Shown in pieces: positions 7,336 to 16,471 of a stretch of 42,700 nucleotides of DNA (positions are counted from its first letter, which is position 1; every line of letters starts with the position of its first letter). The notes below the pieces were generated by a model. It made no database searches. It had not been told where the DNA came from and saw only the letters and a program-made list of their open reading frames with translations. Origin of the DNA: Bacteroidota bacterium (GTDB taxonomy: Bacteria > Bacteroidota > Bacteroidia > Chitinophagales > Chitinophagaceae); NCBI GenBank assembly GCA_013288945.1, contig JABDAZ010000026.1:1-42700 (forward strand), read 5' to 3'. The position numbers and the translations under genes are program-made.

Positions 7336-10164
7336 ATGAAAAAAAAATTATTTCTGCTTGATGCAATGGCACTTGTTTTCCGTGCTTATTATGCATTAAT
7401 CCGCAATCCGCGCTTCACTTCAAAAGGACGAAACACCAATGCACAATTTGGTTTTACCAACACGCTTGTTGAGTTGATTAATAACCAAAAACCTACACAT
7501 CTTGCTGTTTGTTTTGATACACTTGCGCCAACCGAGCGCCACACAGATTTTGCGGAATACAAAGCCAACCGCCAGGAAACGCCTGAAGATTTATTAAGCG
7601 CCATTCCAGATATAAAAGCGATTATACGCGGCTTCAATATTCCTGTTGTTGAAATGGATGGTTTTGAAGCTGATGATGTAATCGGCACATTAAGCAAACA
7701 GGCTGCTGCTGCAGGTTACGAAGTTTTTATGGTAACTCCGGATAAAGATTACGGGCAATTGGTTGAAGAGAATATCAAAATTTATAAACCACCATATCAA
7801 GGCGGATCAATTGAAATAATGGGCGTGAAAGAAGTGTGTGAAAAATGGGGCATTAAAGATGTTTCGCAGGTGATAGATATTTTGGGATTAATGGGCGATG
7901 CTGTCGATAATATTCCCGGCATTCCCGGTGTTGGCGAAAAAACTGCAGCCAAACTATTGAATGAATATAATACGCTTGAAAATATTTTAGACAATGCAGA
8001 AAAGATAAAAGGCGCGTTGGGAGAAAAAGTAAAAGCCGGAAAAGATTTGGCAATAATGAGTAAAAAACTGGCAACAATTATCACGAATGTTCCCGTTGAA
8101 TTTCATGAAGAAAATTTTCGGTTGAAAGAATGGAACAAACCTGCATTAATAGAAGCGTTTACAAATTTAGAATTTAAAACACTCGGCAAACGCATACTAG
8201 GCGATGATTTCAACGTGTTTAATAATGCGCCTGAAGGTGTGCAGACAGATTTATTCGGGCAGGTTGTTGTGCAAAAAAAATCAGAAATAAAAGCAGTAAC
8301 GCAACAGGACATTGAAGAAAAAAATGAAACAGGAATTGCTGCAGAAAAAAATATTAATAACACAACACACGATTATATTTTAATTAATGATGCACAAAAA
8401 ATTGATGAATTAATATCAAAATTAATCACGCAAAAAGAAATTTGTTTTGATACAGAAACAACCGGCATTGATGCAAACAATGTTGAGTTGGTTGGTTTAA
8501 GTTTTTCTATTAAAGCCGGCGAAGCATATTATATTCCCTGCCCTGCAAACCAGGATGAAACAAAAAAAATTCTTGATCAGTTTCAAAAATTATTTGATGA
8601 TGAAAAAATAATTTGGATTGGGCAGAATTTAAAATATGATATGCTCGTATTAAAATGGTACGGCGTTGAATTGAAAGGAAATATTTTTGACACCATGCTT
8701 GCACATTATGTAATTGAGCCGGAAGGCAAGCGTGGCATGGATTTGCTGAGCGCACAATTTTTAGGTTATGAGCCAGTGCATATTGTTGAACTGATTGGTA
8801 AAAAAGGAAAAGGCCAGGGAACAATGCGTGATGTAGAAATTGAAAAGATAAAAGATTATGCTGCAGAAGATGCAGATATCACGTTGCAATTGAAACATAT
8901 TTTTTCTCCATTATTAAAAGAAAAAAATGTAGAAAAAGTTTTTAATGAAGTAGAAAATCCGTTGGTAAAAGTATTAACGGACATGGAATTTGAAGGAATA
9001 AAAATTGATGAAAGTTTTTTAAATGATTATTCAAAAGAATTGGATATCGAAGCAAAACGATCAGAAGAAAGTGTGTATACACAAGCCGGCGTTCGTTTTA
9101 ATCTCGCTTCGCCAAAACAATTGGGCGAAGTTTTATTTGAAAAATTACAGCTCGATCCAAAAGCAAAAAAAACAAAAACAGGACAATACGCAACAGGAGA
9201 AGATGTTTTGCAAAAGCTCGCCAATCAAAATAAAATTGTTGAAGACATTTTAATCTATCGCGAACTCACCAAATTAAAATCAACTTATGTAGATGCGTTG
9301 CCATTAATGATTAATAAAAAAACCGGAAGAGTTCATACTTCATATGCGCAAGCGGTTGCAGTCACAGGGCGGCTTTCAAGCAATAACCCAAATTTGCAAA
9401 ACATTCCCGTGCGCACAGAACGCGGAAGGGAAATACGAAAAGCATTTATACCAAGAGATAATAACCACGTGCTTTTATCTGCCGATTATTCTCAAATAGA
9501 ATTGCGGATTGTTGCAGCAATAAGCGGCGATCCGAATATGTGTGAAGCATTTAAATCTGGAAAAGATATTCATACCGCAACCGCTGCAAAAGTTTATACG
9601 ATTGAAGAAATTGATGTAACAAAAGAAATGCGTTACAAAGCAAAGAGCGTAAACTTCGGCATCATTTACGGACAAGGCGCTTTTGGTTTGGCAGATAATT
9701 TGGGCATTAGCCGGGCAGAAGCAAAAGAAATTATTGATAATTATAAAAAGCAATTTTCTTACATACAAAAATATATGGACGATACCATAAATTTTGCGCG
9801 CGAACATGGTTATGTGCAAACATTAATGGGTAGGAAAAGATGGTTGAAAGATATTAACAGCGCCAATTTTACCGTGCGTGGTTTTGCAGAAAGAAATGCA
9901 ATCAATTCACCCATTCAGGGAACTGCTGCGGATATGATTAAACTTGCGATGGTCAAGATTCACGAAGAATTTAAAAAGAATAAATTCAAATCAAAAATGA
10001 TTTTGCAGGTGCATGATGAATTGGTGTTTGATGCAATAAAAGAAGAAGCAGAAATAATAAAACCATTAATACTGGAATGGATGCGGAATGCGTTAATACT
10101 TCCGAACGGCGTGCCAGTAGAAGCAGAAATAGGAATGGGCGAAACATGGCTTGCTGCACATTAA
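7336..10164 (+). CDS. polA: DNA polymerase I, with both exonuclease domains
   Basis: Fills gaps during excision repair and removes RNA primers. The 942-residue product has three domains in order: the N-terminal 5'-3' exonuclease (about 1-290; LLDAMALVFRAYYAL, DGFEADDVIGTL, GDAVDNIPGIPGVGEKTA), a 3'-5' proofreading domain (about 350-530) and the polymerase (about 550-942). The proofreading site looks intact: Asp372 and Glu374 in FDTETTG, GQNLKYDML, and YAAEDAD. Many bacterial Pol I enzymes have lost this site, so its retention is worth noting. Polymerase motif A is SADYSQIELR with Asp717, motif B is RYKAKSVNFGIIYGQG, and motif C is VHDEL (893-897). A possible promoter TTG-N21-TAACTTAG ends at 7310. 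Transcribed alone. Confidence 0.98.
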   Translation: MKKKLFLLDAMALVFRAYYALIRNPRFTSKGRNTNAQFGFTNTLVELINNQKPTHLAVCFDTLAPTERHTDFAEYKANRQETPEDLLSAIPDIKAIIRGFNIPVVEMDGFEADDVIGTLSKQAAAAGYEVFMVTPDKDYGQLVEENIKIYKPPYQGGSIEIMGVKEVCEKWGIKDVSQVIDILGLMGDAVDNIPGIPGVGEKTAAKLLNEYNTLENILDNAEKIKGALGEKVKAGKDLAIMSKKLATIITNVPVEFHEENFRLKEWNKPALIEAFTNLEFKTLGKRILGDDFNVFNNAPEGVQTDLFGQVVVQKKSEIKAVTQQDIEEKNETGIAAEKNINNTTHDYILINDAQKIDELISKLITQKEICFDTETTGIDANNVELVGLSFSIKAGEAYYIPCPANQDETKKILDQFQKLFDDEKIIWIGQNLKYDMLVLKWYGVELKGNIFDTMLAHYVIEPEGKRGMDLLSAQFLGYEPVHIVELIGKKGKGQGTMRDVEIEKIKDYAAEDADITLQLKHIFSPLLKEKNVEKVFNEVENPLVKVLTDMEFEGIKIDESFLNDYSKELDIEAKRSEESVYTQAGVRFNLASPKQLGEVLFEKLQLDPKAKKTKTGQYATGEDVLQKLANQNKIVEDILIYRELTKLKSTYVDALPLMINKKTGRVHTSYAQAVAVTGRLSSNNPNLQNIPVRTERGREIRKAFIPRDNNHVLLSADYSQIELRIVAAISGDPNMCEAFKSGKDIHTATAAKVYTIEEIDVTKEMRYKAKSVNFGIIYGQGAFGLADNLGISRAEAKEIIDNYKKQFSYIQKYMDDTINFAREHGYVQTLMGRKRWLKDINSANFTVRGFAERNAINSPIQGTAADMIKLAMVKIHEEFKKNKFKSKMILQVHDELVFDAIKEEAEIIKPLILEWMRNALILPNGVPVEAEIGMGETWLAAH

Positions 10165-10315
10165 AAAAAATACATTAACATATTCTTTGTAAATAATAAT
10201 ACAACTTTCGTTTTGTTAAACCGTCTTACAAAAGCTGTTTACACTTTTTAAATCGCAGCATGAAAAATTGAATAGTATTTTATTTATTTCACTTCTTAAA
10301 ATTAAATTTTAGCAT

Positions 10316-12559
10316 ATGAAAATTCTCGCTACAATTCTTTCTTTACTTTTTGGCGCGGTGTTTTTTACTGCCAGCGCAAAAACCCAGGAAGATTGGCCCA
10401 AAACAGTTAACGCTTCTGATGGCAGTATTATTAAAATTTATGAACCACAGCCTGAATCTTTCCAGGGAAATATTTTAAAATCAAGATCTGCAATTTCTAT
10501 TTTAGAAAGTGGAAAATCAGATCCAACTTTTGGAACTTTTTGGGAAGTTGCAACGGTTGAAACAGATCGTGATAACCGTCGCATTACTGTTCAGTCTGTA
10601 AAAATTCCGAATGTAAAATTTCCCGGCGATGTAGATGACAGCAGGATAAGTTATATAAAAACTACGCTGGAAACGCAGATACCAACTTTGAATGTTGATT
10701 TCTCATTAGACCAGGTTCTCTCTTCATTAGATATGAATGAAGAAGAAAAAAAGCTTTCGAAAAATTTAAACAACACGGCGCCGAAAGTTTATTATTCTAC
10801 CAAGCCTTCTATTTTAGTTGTTATTGATGGCCAGCCAAAATTGCAACGCAATAATGACTGGAACGTGGATGTTGTTGTTAATACTCCATTTACCATTATA
10901 AAAAATAGTGACGGTAATTTCTACTTGTACGGTGGCAAACATTGGTACACTGCGCCATCAGCAACCGGCCAGTATGCATATGCAAATGATGTTCCGCCGT
11001 CTTTCGAAAAAATTGAAAATGCTATTAATAGCGCCAACACAGATCCGGGATATACTGATTCTGCAGCAGCACAATCAGCCAATACAGTTTCTGATATTAT
11101 TGTAAGCAATACGCCTGCAGAATTAATTCAAACAGATGGCGAACCAAGTTTTACACCTGTGCAGGGAACGAGTTTATCTTTTGTAAGCAATACAGGAAAT
11201 GATATTTTTATGGATCAAACCACGCAGCAATATTATGTGCTGTTATCTGGCCGTTGGTATAAATCTTCACAACTTACTGGTGGCTGGCAATATGTTGCAG
11301 CAAATACTTTGCCTGCAGATTTTGCCAAAATACCGGAAGGTTCTCCGAAAGATAACGTGCTTGCAAGTGTTGCAGGAACTGATGCCGCGAGAGAAGCAGT
11401 GATGGATGCACAAATTCCGCAAACTGCAAAAGTTGACAGAAGAACTGCAACTGCAAACATCAGTTATGATGGCGATCCGAAATTTGAAAATATACAGGGA
11501 ACAAATATGCAATATGCGGTAAACACGCAAGGTTCTGTAATACGTGAAAATGGAAAATATTATTCAGTAGATAATGGTGTTTGGTTTGAAGCAGAAAATC
11601 CTCAAGGCCCGTGGGTTGTTTGTACAGACAGGCCTGATGATGTGGAAACCATTCCGCCAAGTTACCCGGTTTATAATATGAAGTACGTTTACATTTATGA
11701 TGTAACGCCAGATTGGGCTTATATGGGTTATACACCAGGCTATTTGAACACATATATTTATGGGCCAACCGTAGTTTACGGAACAGGTTTTTATTATTCT
11801 CCATGGTATGGCAACTATTATTATCCACGTGCGTGCACTTGGGGTTTTAATATGCATTATAATCCATGGTTGGGTTGGAGCCTTGGTTACGGTTATAATT
11901 ATGGCTGGTTAAATGTTGGTTTTGGTGGCGGTGCCTGGGGCGGATGGCGCGGTGGCTGGTGGGGCCCGTCGGTTTATCATCCTCCGTTTCGTTGGGGTGG
12001 TGGTGGAAGATCACGCTTTGGATACGGCGGAGGTTATTATGGAAACGGTGTGCGTTTTAATGGTAACGTAAACAGGATTAATAATCGTTATACAACCAAT
12101 ATTTATAATAACCGCCGTGGCGTGGCTGTTAATAATCGCCCCATTAATAATGGTTTTAACCGTGGTGGATTTAACAATGCCCGACCTAATAATATGAATA
12201 CTACCGGTGGCCCAGGAAACCGTTTTAATAATAATGGTTCTGCAGGTAATAGGATGGCGCCTAATCAAAACCAGGCGCGCCCAAATAATGTAACTACCGA
12301 CAGGCAGGGAAATGTATACCAGCGCGGAAACCAGGGCCAGTGGCAACAACGCCAGCAAAGGCAATGGCAGCCTGTTAATAATTCTCAGCAGGTAAATAAT
12401 CTGAACAGGCAACAACAAATGCAAAATAGGGGGCAAGTGCGCCAGCAAAATTTTCAGCAGGCAAGGCCTGCGCCAAGCAGTGCTCCGGCACGAAGTAATC
12501 CTGCACCTGCACGCTCAGGCGGCGGAGGCGGAAATGTTGGAAACAGGCATGGAAGATAA
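10316..12559 (+). CDS. Large exported protein with repeats and a Tyr/Gly/Asn-rich tail
   Basis: A 747-residue protein with a signal peptide (MKILATILSLLFGAVFFTAS). Three related modules follow at about residues 185-235, 285-345 and 390-450. Each has a beta-rich pattern ending in an aromatic pair and a Pro-rich turn, for example YYVLLSGRWYKSSQLTGGWQ and YYSVDNGVWFEAENPQGPWV, preceded by a GEPSFTPVQGT or GDPKFENIQGT type lead. Related proteins in proteobacteria have been annotated as carbohydrate-binding family V/XII-like; this is from memory and not verified. From about residue 450 the protein is Tyr/Trp/Gly-rich (WAYMGYTPGYLNTYIYG, then GGGAWGGWRGGWWGP), and from about 590 Asn/Arg/Gln-rich low complexity to the end. 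No lipobox, T9SS CTD or catalytic motif is seen. A cell-surface or matrix role is a guess. It ends at a strong terminator. Confidence 0.8.
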   Translation: MKILATILSLLFGAVFFTASAKTQEDWPKTVNASDGSIIKIYEPQPESFQGNILKSRSAISILESGKSDPTFGTFWEVATVETDRDNRRITVQSVKIPNVKFPGDVDDSRISYIKTTLETQIPTLNVDFSLDQVLSSLDMNEEEKKLSKNLNNTAPKVYYSTKPSILVVIDGQPKLQRNNDWNVDVVVNTPFTIIKNSDGNFYLYGGKHWYTAPSATGQYAYANDVPPSFEKIENAINSANTDPGYTDSAAAQSANTVSDIIVSNTPAELIQTDGEPSFTPVQGTSLSFVSNTGNDIFMDQTTQQYYVLLSGRWYKSSQLTGGWQYVAANTLPADFAKIPEGSPKDNVLASVAGTDAAREAVMDAQIPQTAKVDRRTATANISYDGDPKFENIQGTNMQYAVNTQGSVIRENGKYYSVDNGVWFEAENPQGPWVVCTDRPDDVETIPPSYPVYNMKYVYIYDVTPDWAYMGYTPGYLNTYIYGPTVVYGTGFYYSPWYGNYYYPRACTWGFNMHYNPWLGWSLGYGYNYGWLNVGFGGGAWGGWRGGWWGPSVYHPPFRWGGGGRSRFGYGGGYYGNGVRFNGNVNRINNRYTTNIYNNRRGVAVNNRPINNGFNRGGFNNARPNNMNTTGGPGNRFNNNGSAGNRMAPNQNQARPNNVTTDRQGNVYQRGNQGQWQQRQQRQWQPVNNSQQVNNLNRQQQMQNRGQVRQQNFQQARPAPSSAPARSNPAPARSGGGGGNVGNRHGR

Positions 12560-12580
12560 ACCATAATATTAATCTCTTTT

Positions 12581-12609
12581 AAAGCCGGAAAATATTTTCC
12601 GGCTTTTTT
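12581..12609 (+). terminator. Terminator of the exported repeat protein gene
   Basis: AAAGCCGGAAAA and TTTTCCGGCTTT form a 12-bp perfect stem with a TA loop, followed by T. Confidence 0.95.
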
Positions 12610-12713
12610 ATGTACATGTATTTTGTTAATATATTTAGTAAATTACACTTAGGTTGTTTTTTATTCATATTTTCGTTTTTGTAGTTTATCCTTTACTATG
12701 AAAAATTTAATTT

Positions 12714-14951
12714 ATGCATTTTCTACAACCTTACTCTGCGAAACTGGCCGGCAACTCCTCAAATCAGTTTTACATTATTACCAGCAAAAAAGGAGAAATC
12801 CGCTTTCATAATTTTCACTTTCAAAAAAGTATAAAAAATAGTTTCGTTAATAACCAGGCTAATTTTTTTCACGATTATATATCGGAAAATGAGCGCGAAA
12901 AATATTTTCATACAAAAAATATTTTTTTGCAAAATCCTGAAATTTCAAAAAGTATAGAACTTCATTTTGTTGATGCAAAAAATACTTCCCTCAAAATTTG
13001 CTGGGAAATGACTGCATTAATAAATGAAAACGGCGAGCCGGAAAATATTTGTTTTACAGGCACGAGTATCACTTTTAAAAAAGTTCCGGAAAAAGAAGTT
13101 GCTTATGATTTTCCTAAATTAAATTCTCTTGCTTTATCAAAATCATCTGCGCTTGCGCTCGGCCGAAGCCTCGAATTTTTTCGTTCATTAACAGGAAATT
13201 TTCCTGTAATTGTTTATGAATATATTTTCAAAAAAAATGGATCGCATGGTTTTAAATACATCAGCCCGGCTATAAAAAAAGTGTTCGGTATTTCTGCCGA
13301 TGAATATTTGAGTTATATAAATTCCAATACCGATGAAGCAGAAACCATTTCTAAAAAAAATATTGAGTCGATAGATACAAACGAACCTTTCAATTTTGAA
13401 GGCCATTTTTCTATTCCCGGTAAAGGTGTTATGTGGTTTTCTGCCAACTCCTGTTTTTCTTATTTAACAGGCAACGGCAATAAAATTTTTGCAGGAATTA
13501 TTATTGATATTACAGAAAGAAAAAAAGCTGAAGAGGCGCTTGTAGCAAGTGAAGCGCGTTTTAGAAATATTGCCAAAAGTGTTCCCGGCGTTTTGTATCA
13601 ATGGTGCGAAAATAATGATGGAACTTCCGGCTTTAGTTATATGAGCCCGAAGCTAAAAGAGTATTTTAATATCGAACCTTCGCAACTGTTTTCATTAGAA
13701 CAAATGGTTCACCCTGCTGATAAAAAGAAATGGGATCGTTCTGTAAAAGAAGGATTAAAGAATATAAAACCTTGGGAATTTGAAGGCCGTTTTCTTTCTC
13801 CTGATGGAAGTATAAAATGGTGGCGCGGCACTTCTGCATTGCCGGTAAAAACGGAAAAAGGAAATATTTATAATGGAATTTTAACCGACATCACACAAAT
13901 AATTACTGCAAAAGAAGAACTGGTAAAAAGCAATGAAAGATATGATTACGTTGCCAAAGCAACATCTGATGCAATTTGGGATTGGGATTATAAAACGCAA
14001 AAAATATATCGCGGGCAGGGTTTTGCAAAAATTTTTGGCTACAATAAATCTTTTATTTGGGCCGACGAAAAAGGAGAACGAGTGCATCCGGATGATAGAA
14101 AAAAAATGCTGGAAAGTTTAGAGAATGCCATTCAAAAAAAAGCGGATCGCTGGGAAGCTGAGTACCGCGTTTTGTGTAAAAACAATATTTACAAAACCGT
14201 TATTAATAAAGCTTACTTAGTAAAAGATGACAATAATAATATAGTAAGAATAATTGGTTCGCTACGCGATGTTTCTGCACAAAGAATGCTTGAAAAAAAA
14301 TTAATCGATGACGAAATTCAGAAAAAAAGAGAAATTATAAAAGCAATTATTCAAGCACAGGAACGTGAGCGGGAAGAAATTGCTTATGAACTGCATGATA
14401 ACATAAACCAGGTGCTCGCCACATGTATGTTGCAACTGGATTTGGCTGCAAAAAATCCAGGTCTTGCTTCCGATTATATTCCTAAATGCACTAATAATCT
14501 GCAGCAGGCTATTAATGAAATCCGGGATATTTCCAGGAACCTTACAACATACACTTTAGATAATCTCGGCCTGGTTGCGGCGATAAAAGACATTACCGGA
14601 AAAATAAATGAAACGGATAAAATTTTTCTGAAATTTAACCCTTCAAAAACGCACGATGAAAAAGTAATTCCGAATGAAATTAAATTGTCGGTTCTGCGCA
14701 TCGTTCAGGAAGATATTAATAATGTAATTAAACACGCAAAGGCAACCGAATTAAAAATCAACCTGAGTTTTAATTCAAAAAAATTACGGTTAAAATTAAC
14801 TGATAATGGAAAAGGTTTTGAATCAAAAAAAATAAAGAAAGGTTTGGGCCTTCAAAATATTCAAAGCCGGGTTGAGTATTATCATGGAAAAATGAAATTA
14901 AATTCATCGCCCGGAAACGGCTGCAGTTTGTATATTGAATTTCCTTATTAA
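12714..14951 (+). CDS. Cytoplasmic multi-PAS sensor histidine kinase (HisKA_3/NarX type)
   Basis: A 745-residue kinase without a signal peptide or membrane helices, so it should sense an internal or diffusible cue. Four PAS-like units are visible: about 15-115, 150-270, 285-400 and 410-530. PAS 2 and 3 end in the typical PAC signature (AGIIIDITERKKAEEAL, NGILTDITQ). Then come a coiled coil, the dimerisation/phosphoacceptor helix with His561 in YELHDNINQVLA, and a HATPase domain with N-box VQEDINNVIKHAKA, G1 LTDNGKGF and G2 KGLGLQNI. This H-box places it in the HPK7/NarX-LytS-like group, which usually partners with LuxR-type regulators. No response regulator gene is adjacent, so it is an orphan here. 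A stop codon just upstream in the same frame makes 12714 the first possible ATG. Confidence 0.93.
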   Translation: MHFLQPYSAKLAGNSSNQFYIITSKKGEIRFHNFHFQKSIKNSFVNNQANFFHDYISENEREKYFHTKNIFLQNPEISKSIELHFVDAKNTSLKICWEMTALINENGEPENICFTGTSITFKKVPEKEVAYDFPKLNSLALSKSSALALGRSLEFFRSLTGNFPVIVYEYIFKKNGSHGFKYISPAIKKVFGISADEYLSYINSNTDEAETISKKNIESIDTNEPFNFEGHFSIPGKGVMWFSANSCFSYLTGNGNKIFAGIIIDITERKKAEEALVASEARFRNIAKSVPGVLYQWCENNDGTSGFSYMSPKLKEYFNIEPSQLFSLEQMVHPADKKKWDRSVKEGLKNIKPWEFEGRFLSPDGSIKWWRGTSALPVKTEKGNIYNGILTDITQIITAKEELVKSNERYDYVAKATSDAIWDWDYKTQKIYRGQGFAKIFGYNKSFIWADEKGERVHPDDRKKMLESLENAIQKKADRWEAEYRVLCKNNIYKTVINKAYLVKDDNNNIVRIIGSLRDVSAQRMLEKKLIDDEIQKKREIIKAIIQAQEREREEIAYELHDNINQVLATCMLQLDLAAKNPGLASDYIPKCTNNLQQAINEIRDISRNLTTYTLDNLGLVAAIKDITGKINETDKIFLKFNPSKTHDEKVIPNEIKLSVLRIVQEDINNVIKHAKATELKINLSFNSKKLRLKLTDNGKGFESKKIKKGLGLQNIQSRVEYYHGKMKLNSSPGNGCSLYIEFPY

Positions 14952-14968
14952 CCAATCTTTCAATTAAG

Positions 14969-14976
14969 TAAGTTTG
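14969..14976 (+). promoter_or_regulatory. -7 promoter box of the FrnE/DsbA-like gene
   Basis: TAAGTTTG matches the Bacteroidota TAnnTTTG element exactly, 17 bases before the ATG at 14994. No good -33 TTG is seen at the right distance. Confidence 0.55.
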
Positions 14977-14993
14977 CTTTTTAAAATCTTCAA

Positions 14994-15653
14994 ATGGCAC
15001 TTACTTTATTTTATTGTTATGATGCATACTGCGGCTGGTGCTATGGTTTTAGCCCGGTTATAAAAAAAATTGCAGAAGAATATAAACGCAATTTTCAGTT
15101 TGAAGTACTTTCTGGCGGAATGATTTTGCCTGCAGAACCGCAGCCAATAAGCGCAATGGCAACTTATATTCAAACAGCTTATAAAATTGTTGAGGAACGC
15201 ACAGGCATAAAATTTGGCGAAGATTTTTTATGGCACATTTTTAATCCGGATAAAAGTGATTGGTTTTTAAATTCCGAAAAACCAGCTATTGCTTTGTGTG
15301 TTTTTAAAGATTATTTTCCTTCATTGCAGGTTCAGTTTGCGGGTGATTTACAATATGCATTAAATTATGAAGGAAGAGATTTGTGTGATGATGAAGCTTA
15401 CCGGCATTTGCTTGAAAAATATCACATTAATGATCAGGAGTTTTATACAAAATTGCACAGCGAAGAGTATAAAGAGAAAGCTTATTATGAATTTGCGCTG
15501 GTAAAACAATTGCAGGTCACCGGTTTTCCCGCGGTTTTATTGCAGGTTAATGAATCAAAATTTTATTTGCTTGCAAAAGGTTTTACAGATTATGAAACTT
15601 TAAAAACAAGGATTAATAATTTATTGACGGAACTTTCTGTGGCAGAAAAATAA
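14994..15653 (+). CDS. DsbA-family thioredoxin-fold oxidoreductase (FrnE-like)
   Basis: A 219-residue cytoplasmic protein (no signal peptide) of the DsbA/FrnE group. The redox motif CGWC is at residues 13-16, directly after the first strand (LTLFYCYDAY), with an extra Cys at position 8. A helical insertion occupies the middle and the cis-proline segment is TGFPAVLL near residue 177. FrnE-type proteins act as thiol-disulfide oxidoreductases, and in some bacteria are linked to oxidative stress tolerance; 2-hydroxychromene-2-carboxylate isomerases share the fold but lack CxxC. The natural substrate cannot be read from the sequence. It follows the histidine kinase by 42 bases but has its own -7 box, so it may be independently expressed. 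Confidence 0.88.
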   Translation: MALTLFYCYDAYCGWCYGFSPVIKKIAEEYKRNFQFEVLSGGMILPAEPQPISAMATYIQTAYKIVEERTGIKFGEDFLWHIFNPDKSDWFLNSEKPAIALCVFKDYFPSLQVQFAGDLQYALNYEGRDLCDDEAYRHLLEKYHINDQEFYTKLHSEEYKEKAYYEFALVKQLQVTGFPAVLLQVNESKFYLLAKGFTDYETLKTRINNLLTELSVAEK

Positions 15654-15754
15654 AATTATTTTATTAATAAAAACGGCATTAATCTTCTCAAAAAATCCTG
15701 ATAATTTTTAAACTCTCATTTCCTTTTTTCGTTTTAACTTGCACGTCCTTTATA

Positions 15755-16378
15755 ATGAATAAAATAAATATGGAATACAGTAAAATTATTGCAGTAACAG
15801 GTTTGCCCGGATTGTATGAATTATTAAACAGTAAATCTGATGGCGCCATTGTGCGTTCGCTTGAAGATAAAAGTTCAAAATTTGTGTCTAACAGAATACA
15901 TAACTTTTCTCACCTGGAAAGTATTGAAGTTTTTACAACGCGCGAAAATGCAAATCTTGTTGACGTTTTAAAAGCAATGGATTTAAGCAAAGAAAAATTG
16001 CCTGATGAAAAAGACAGCGCTGCATTAAAAAGTTATTTTCAAAAAGTATATCCTGATATGGATTTCGATCGCGTTTACAGCAGCGATTTGAAAAAGATGG
16101 TAAAATGGTTTTCTGTTTTAAAAAATAATAATATAGAATTTAAAATAGCAGAAGAAGAAACTGTGGAAGAACCAACTCCTGCAATTGAAGAAAAAATTGT
16201 TGAAGCAAAACCGGTTGTTGCAGAAGTTGCTGAAGAAAAACCTGCAGCCAAACCAAAAAAAGCAGCAGCTAAAAAAACAGCAGAACCAAAAGAAATAAAA
16301 GAACCGAAACTGGAAAAAGAAACTACAGAAGAAGTTAAACCAAAAAAAGCGCCGGCAAAAAAGAAAACTAAAGAATAA
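15755..16378 (+). CDS. DUF5606-type protein with a histone H1-like Lys/Ala/Pro tail
   Basis: A 207-residue cytoplasmic protein of unknown function. The first ~130 residues match, from memory, the Bacteroidota DUF5606 family: SKIIAVTGLPGLYELLNSK, then a strand pair around GAIVRSLEDKSSKF and ESIEVFTTRENANL. A second small helical segment follows with YPDMDFDRVYSSDLKKMVKW. From about residue 135 to the end the chain is disordered and highly charged, with repeats such as AKPKKAAAKK and KPKKAPAKKKTKE, like the tail of bacterial HU fusions or histone H1. This suggests nucleic-acid contact (inference). Two starts are possible: ATG at 15755 or ATG at 15770 (MEYSKII); the second resembles the family N terminus better. 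A TAACTTGC element around 15735-15742 may be the -7 box. Confidence 0.75.
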   Translation: MNKINMEYSKIIAVTGLPGLYELLNSKSDGAIVRSLEDKSSKFVSNRIHNFSHLESIEVFTTRENANLVDVLKAMDLSKEKLPDEKDSAALKSYFQKVYPDMDFDRVYSSDLKKMVKWFSVLKNNNIEFKIAEEETVEEPTPAIEEKIVEAKPVVAEVAEEKPAAKPKKAAAKKTAEPKEIKEPKLEKETTEEVKPKKAPAKKKTKE

Positions 16379-16401
16379 ACTATTTGTTATTAATATAAAT
16401 A

Positions 16402-16451
16402 AACCTCCCGTTACGGTTATTAATAAACTGTTTCGCGAGGTTAATTTTTTT
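16402..16451 (+). terminator. Probable terminator of the DUF5606 gene
   Basis: AACCTC (16402-16407) pairs with GAGGTT (16437-16442). The interior is also an imperfect inverted repeat centred on TTATTAATAA, and a T-rich run follows. Confidence 0.6.
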
Positions 16452-16471
16452 ATTTTATAAAATTTTAAACC

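Noticed and set aside
12698-12811. 37-codon frame starting at an ATG 16 bases before the histidine kinase start
   Set aside because: It overlaps the kinase start in another frame and shows no protein character; leader-peptide control cannot be supported.
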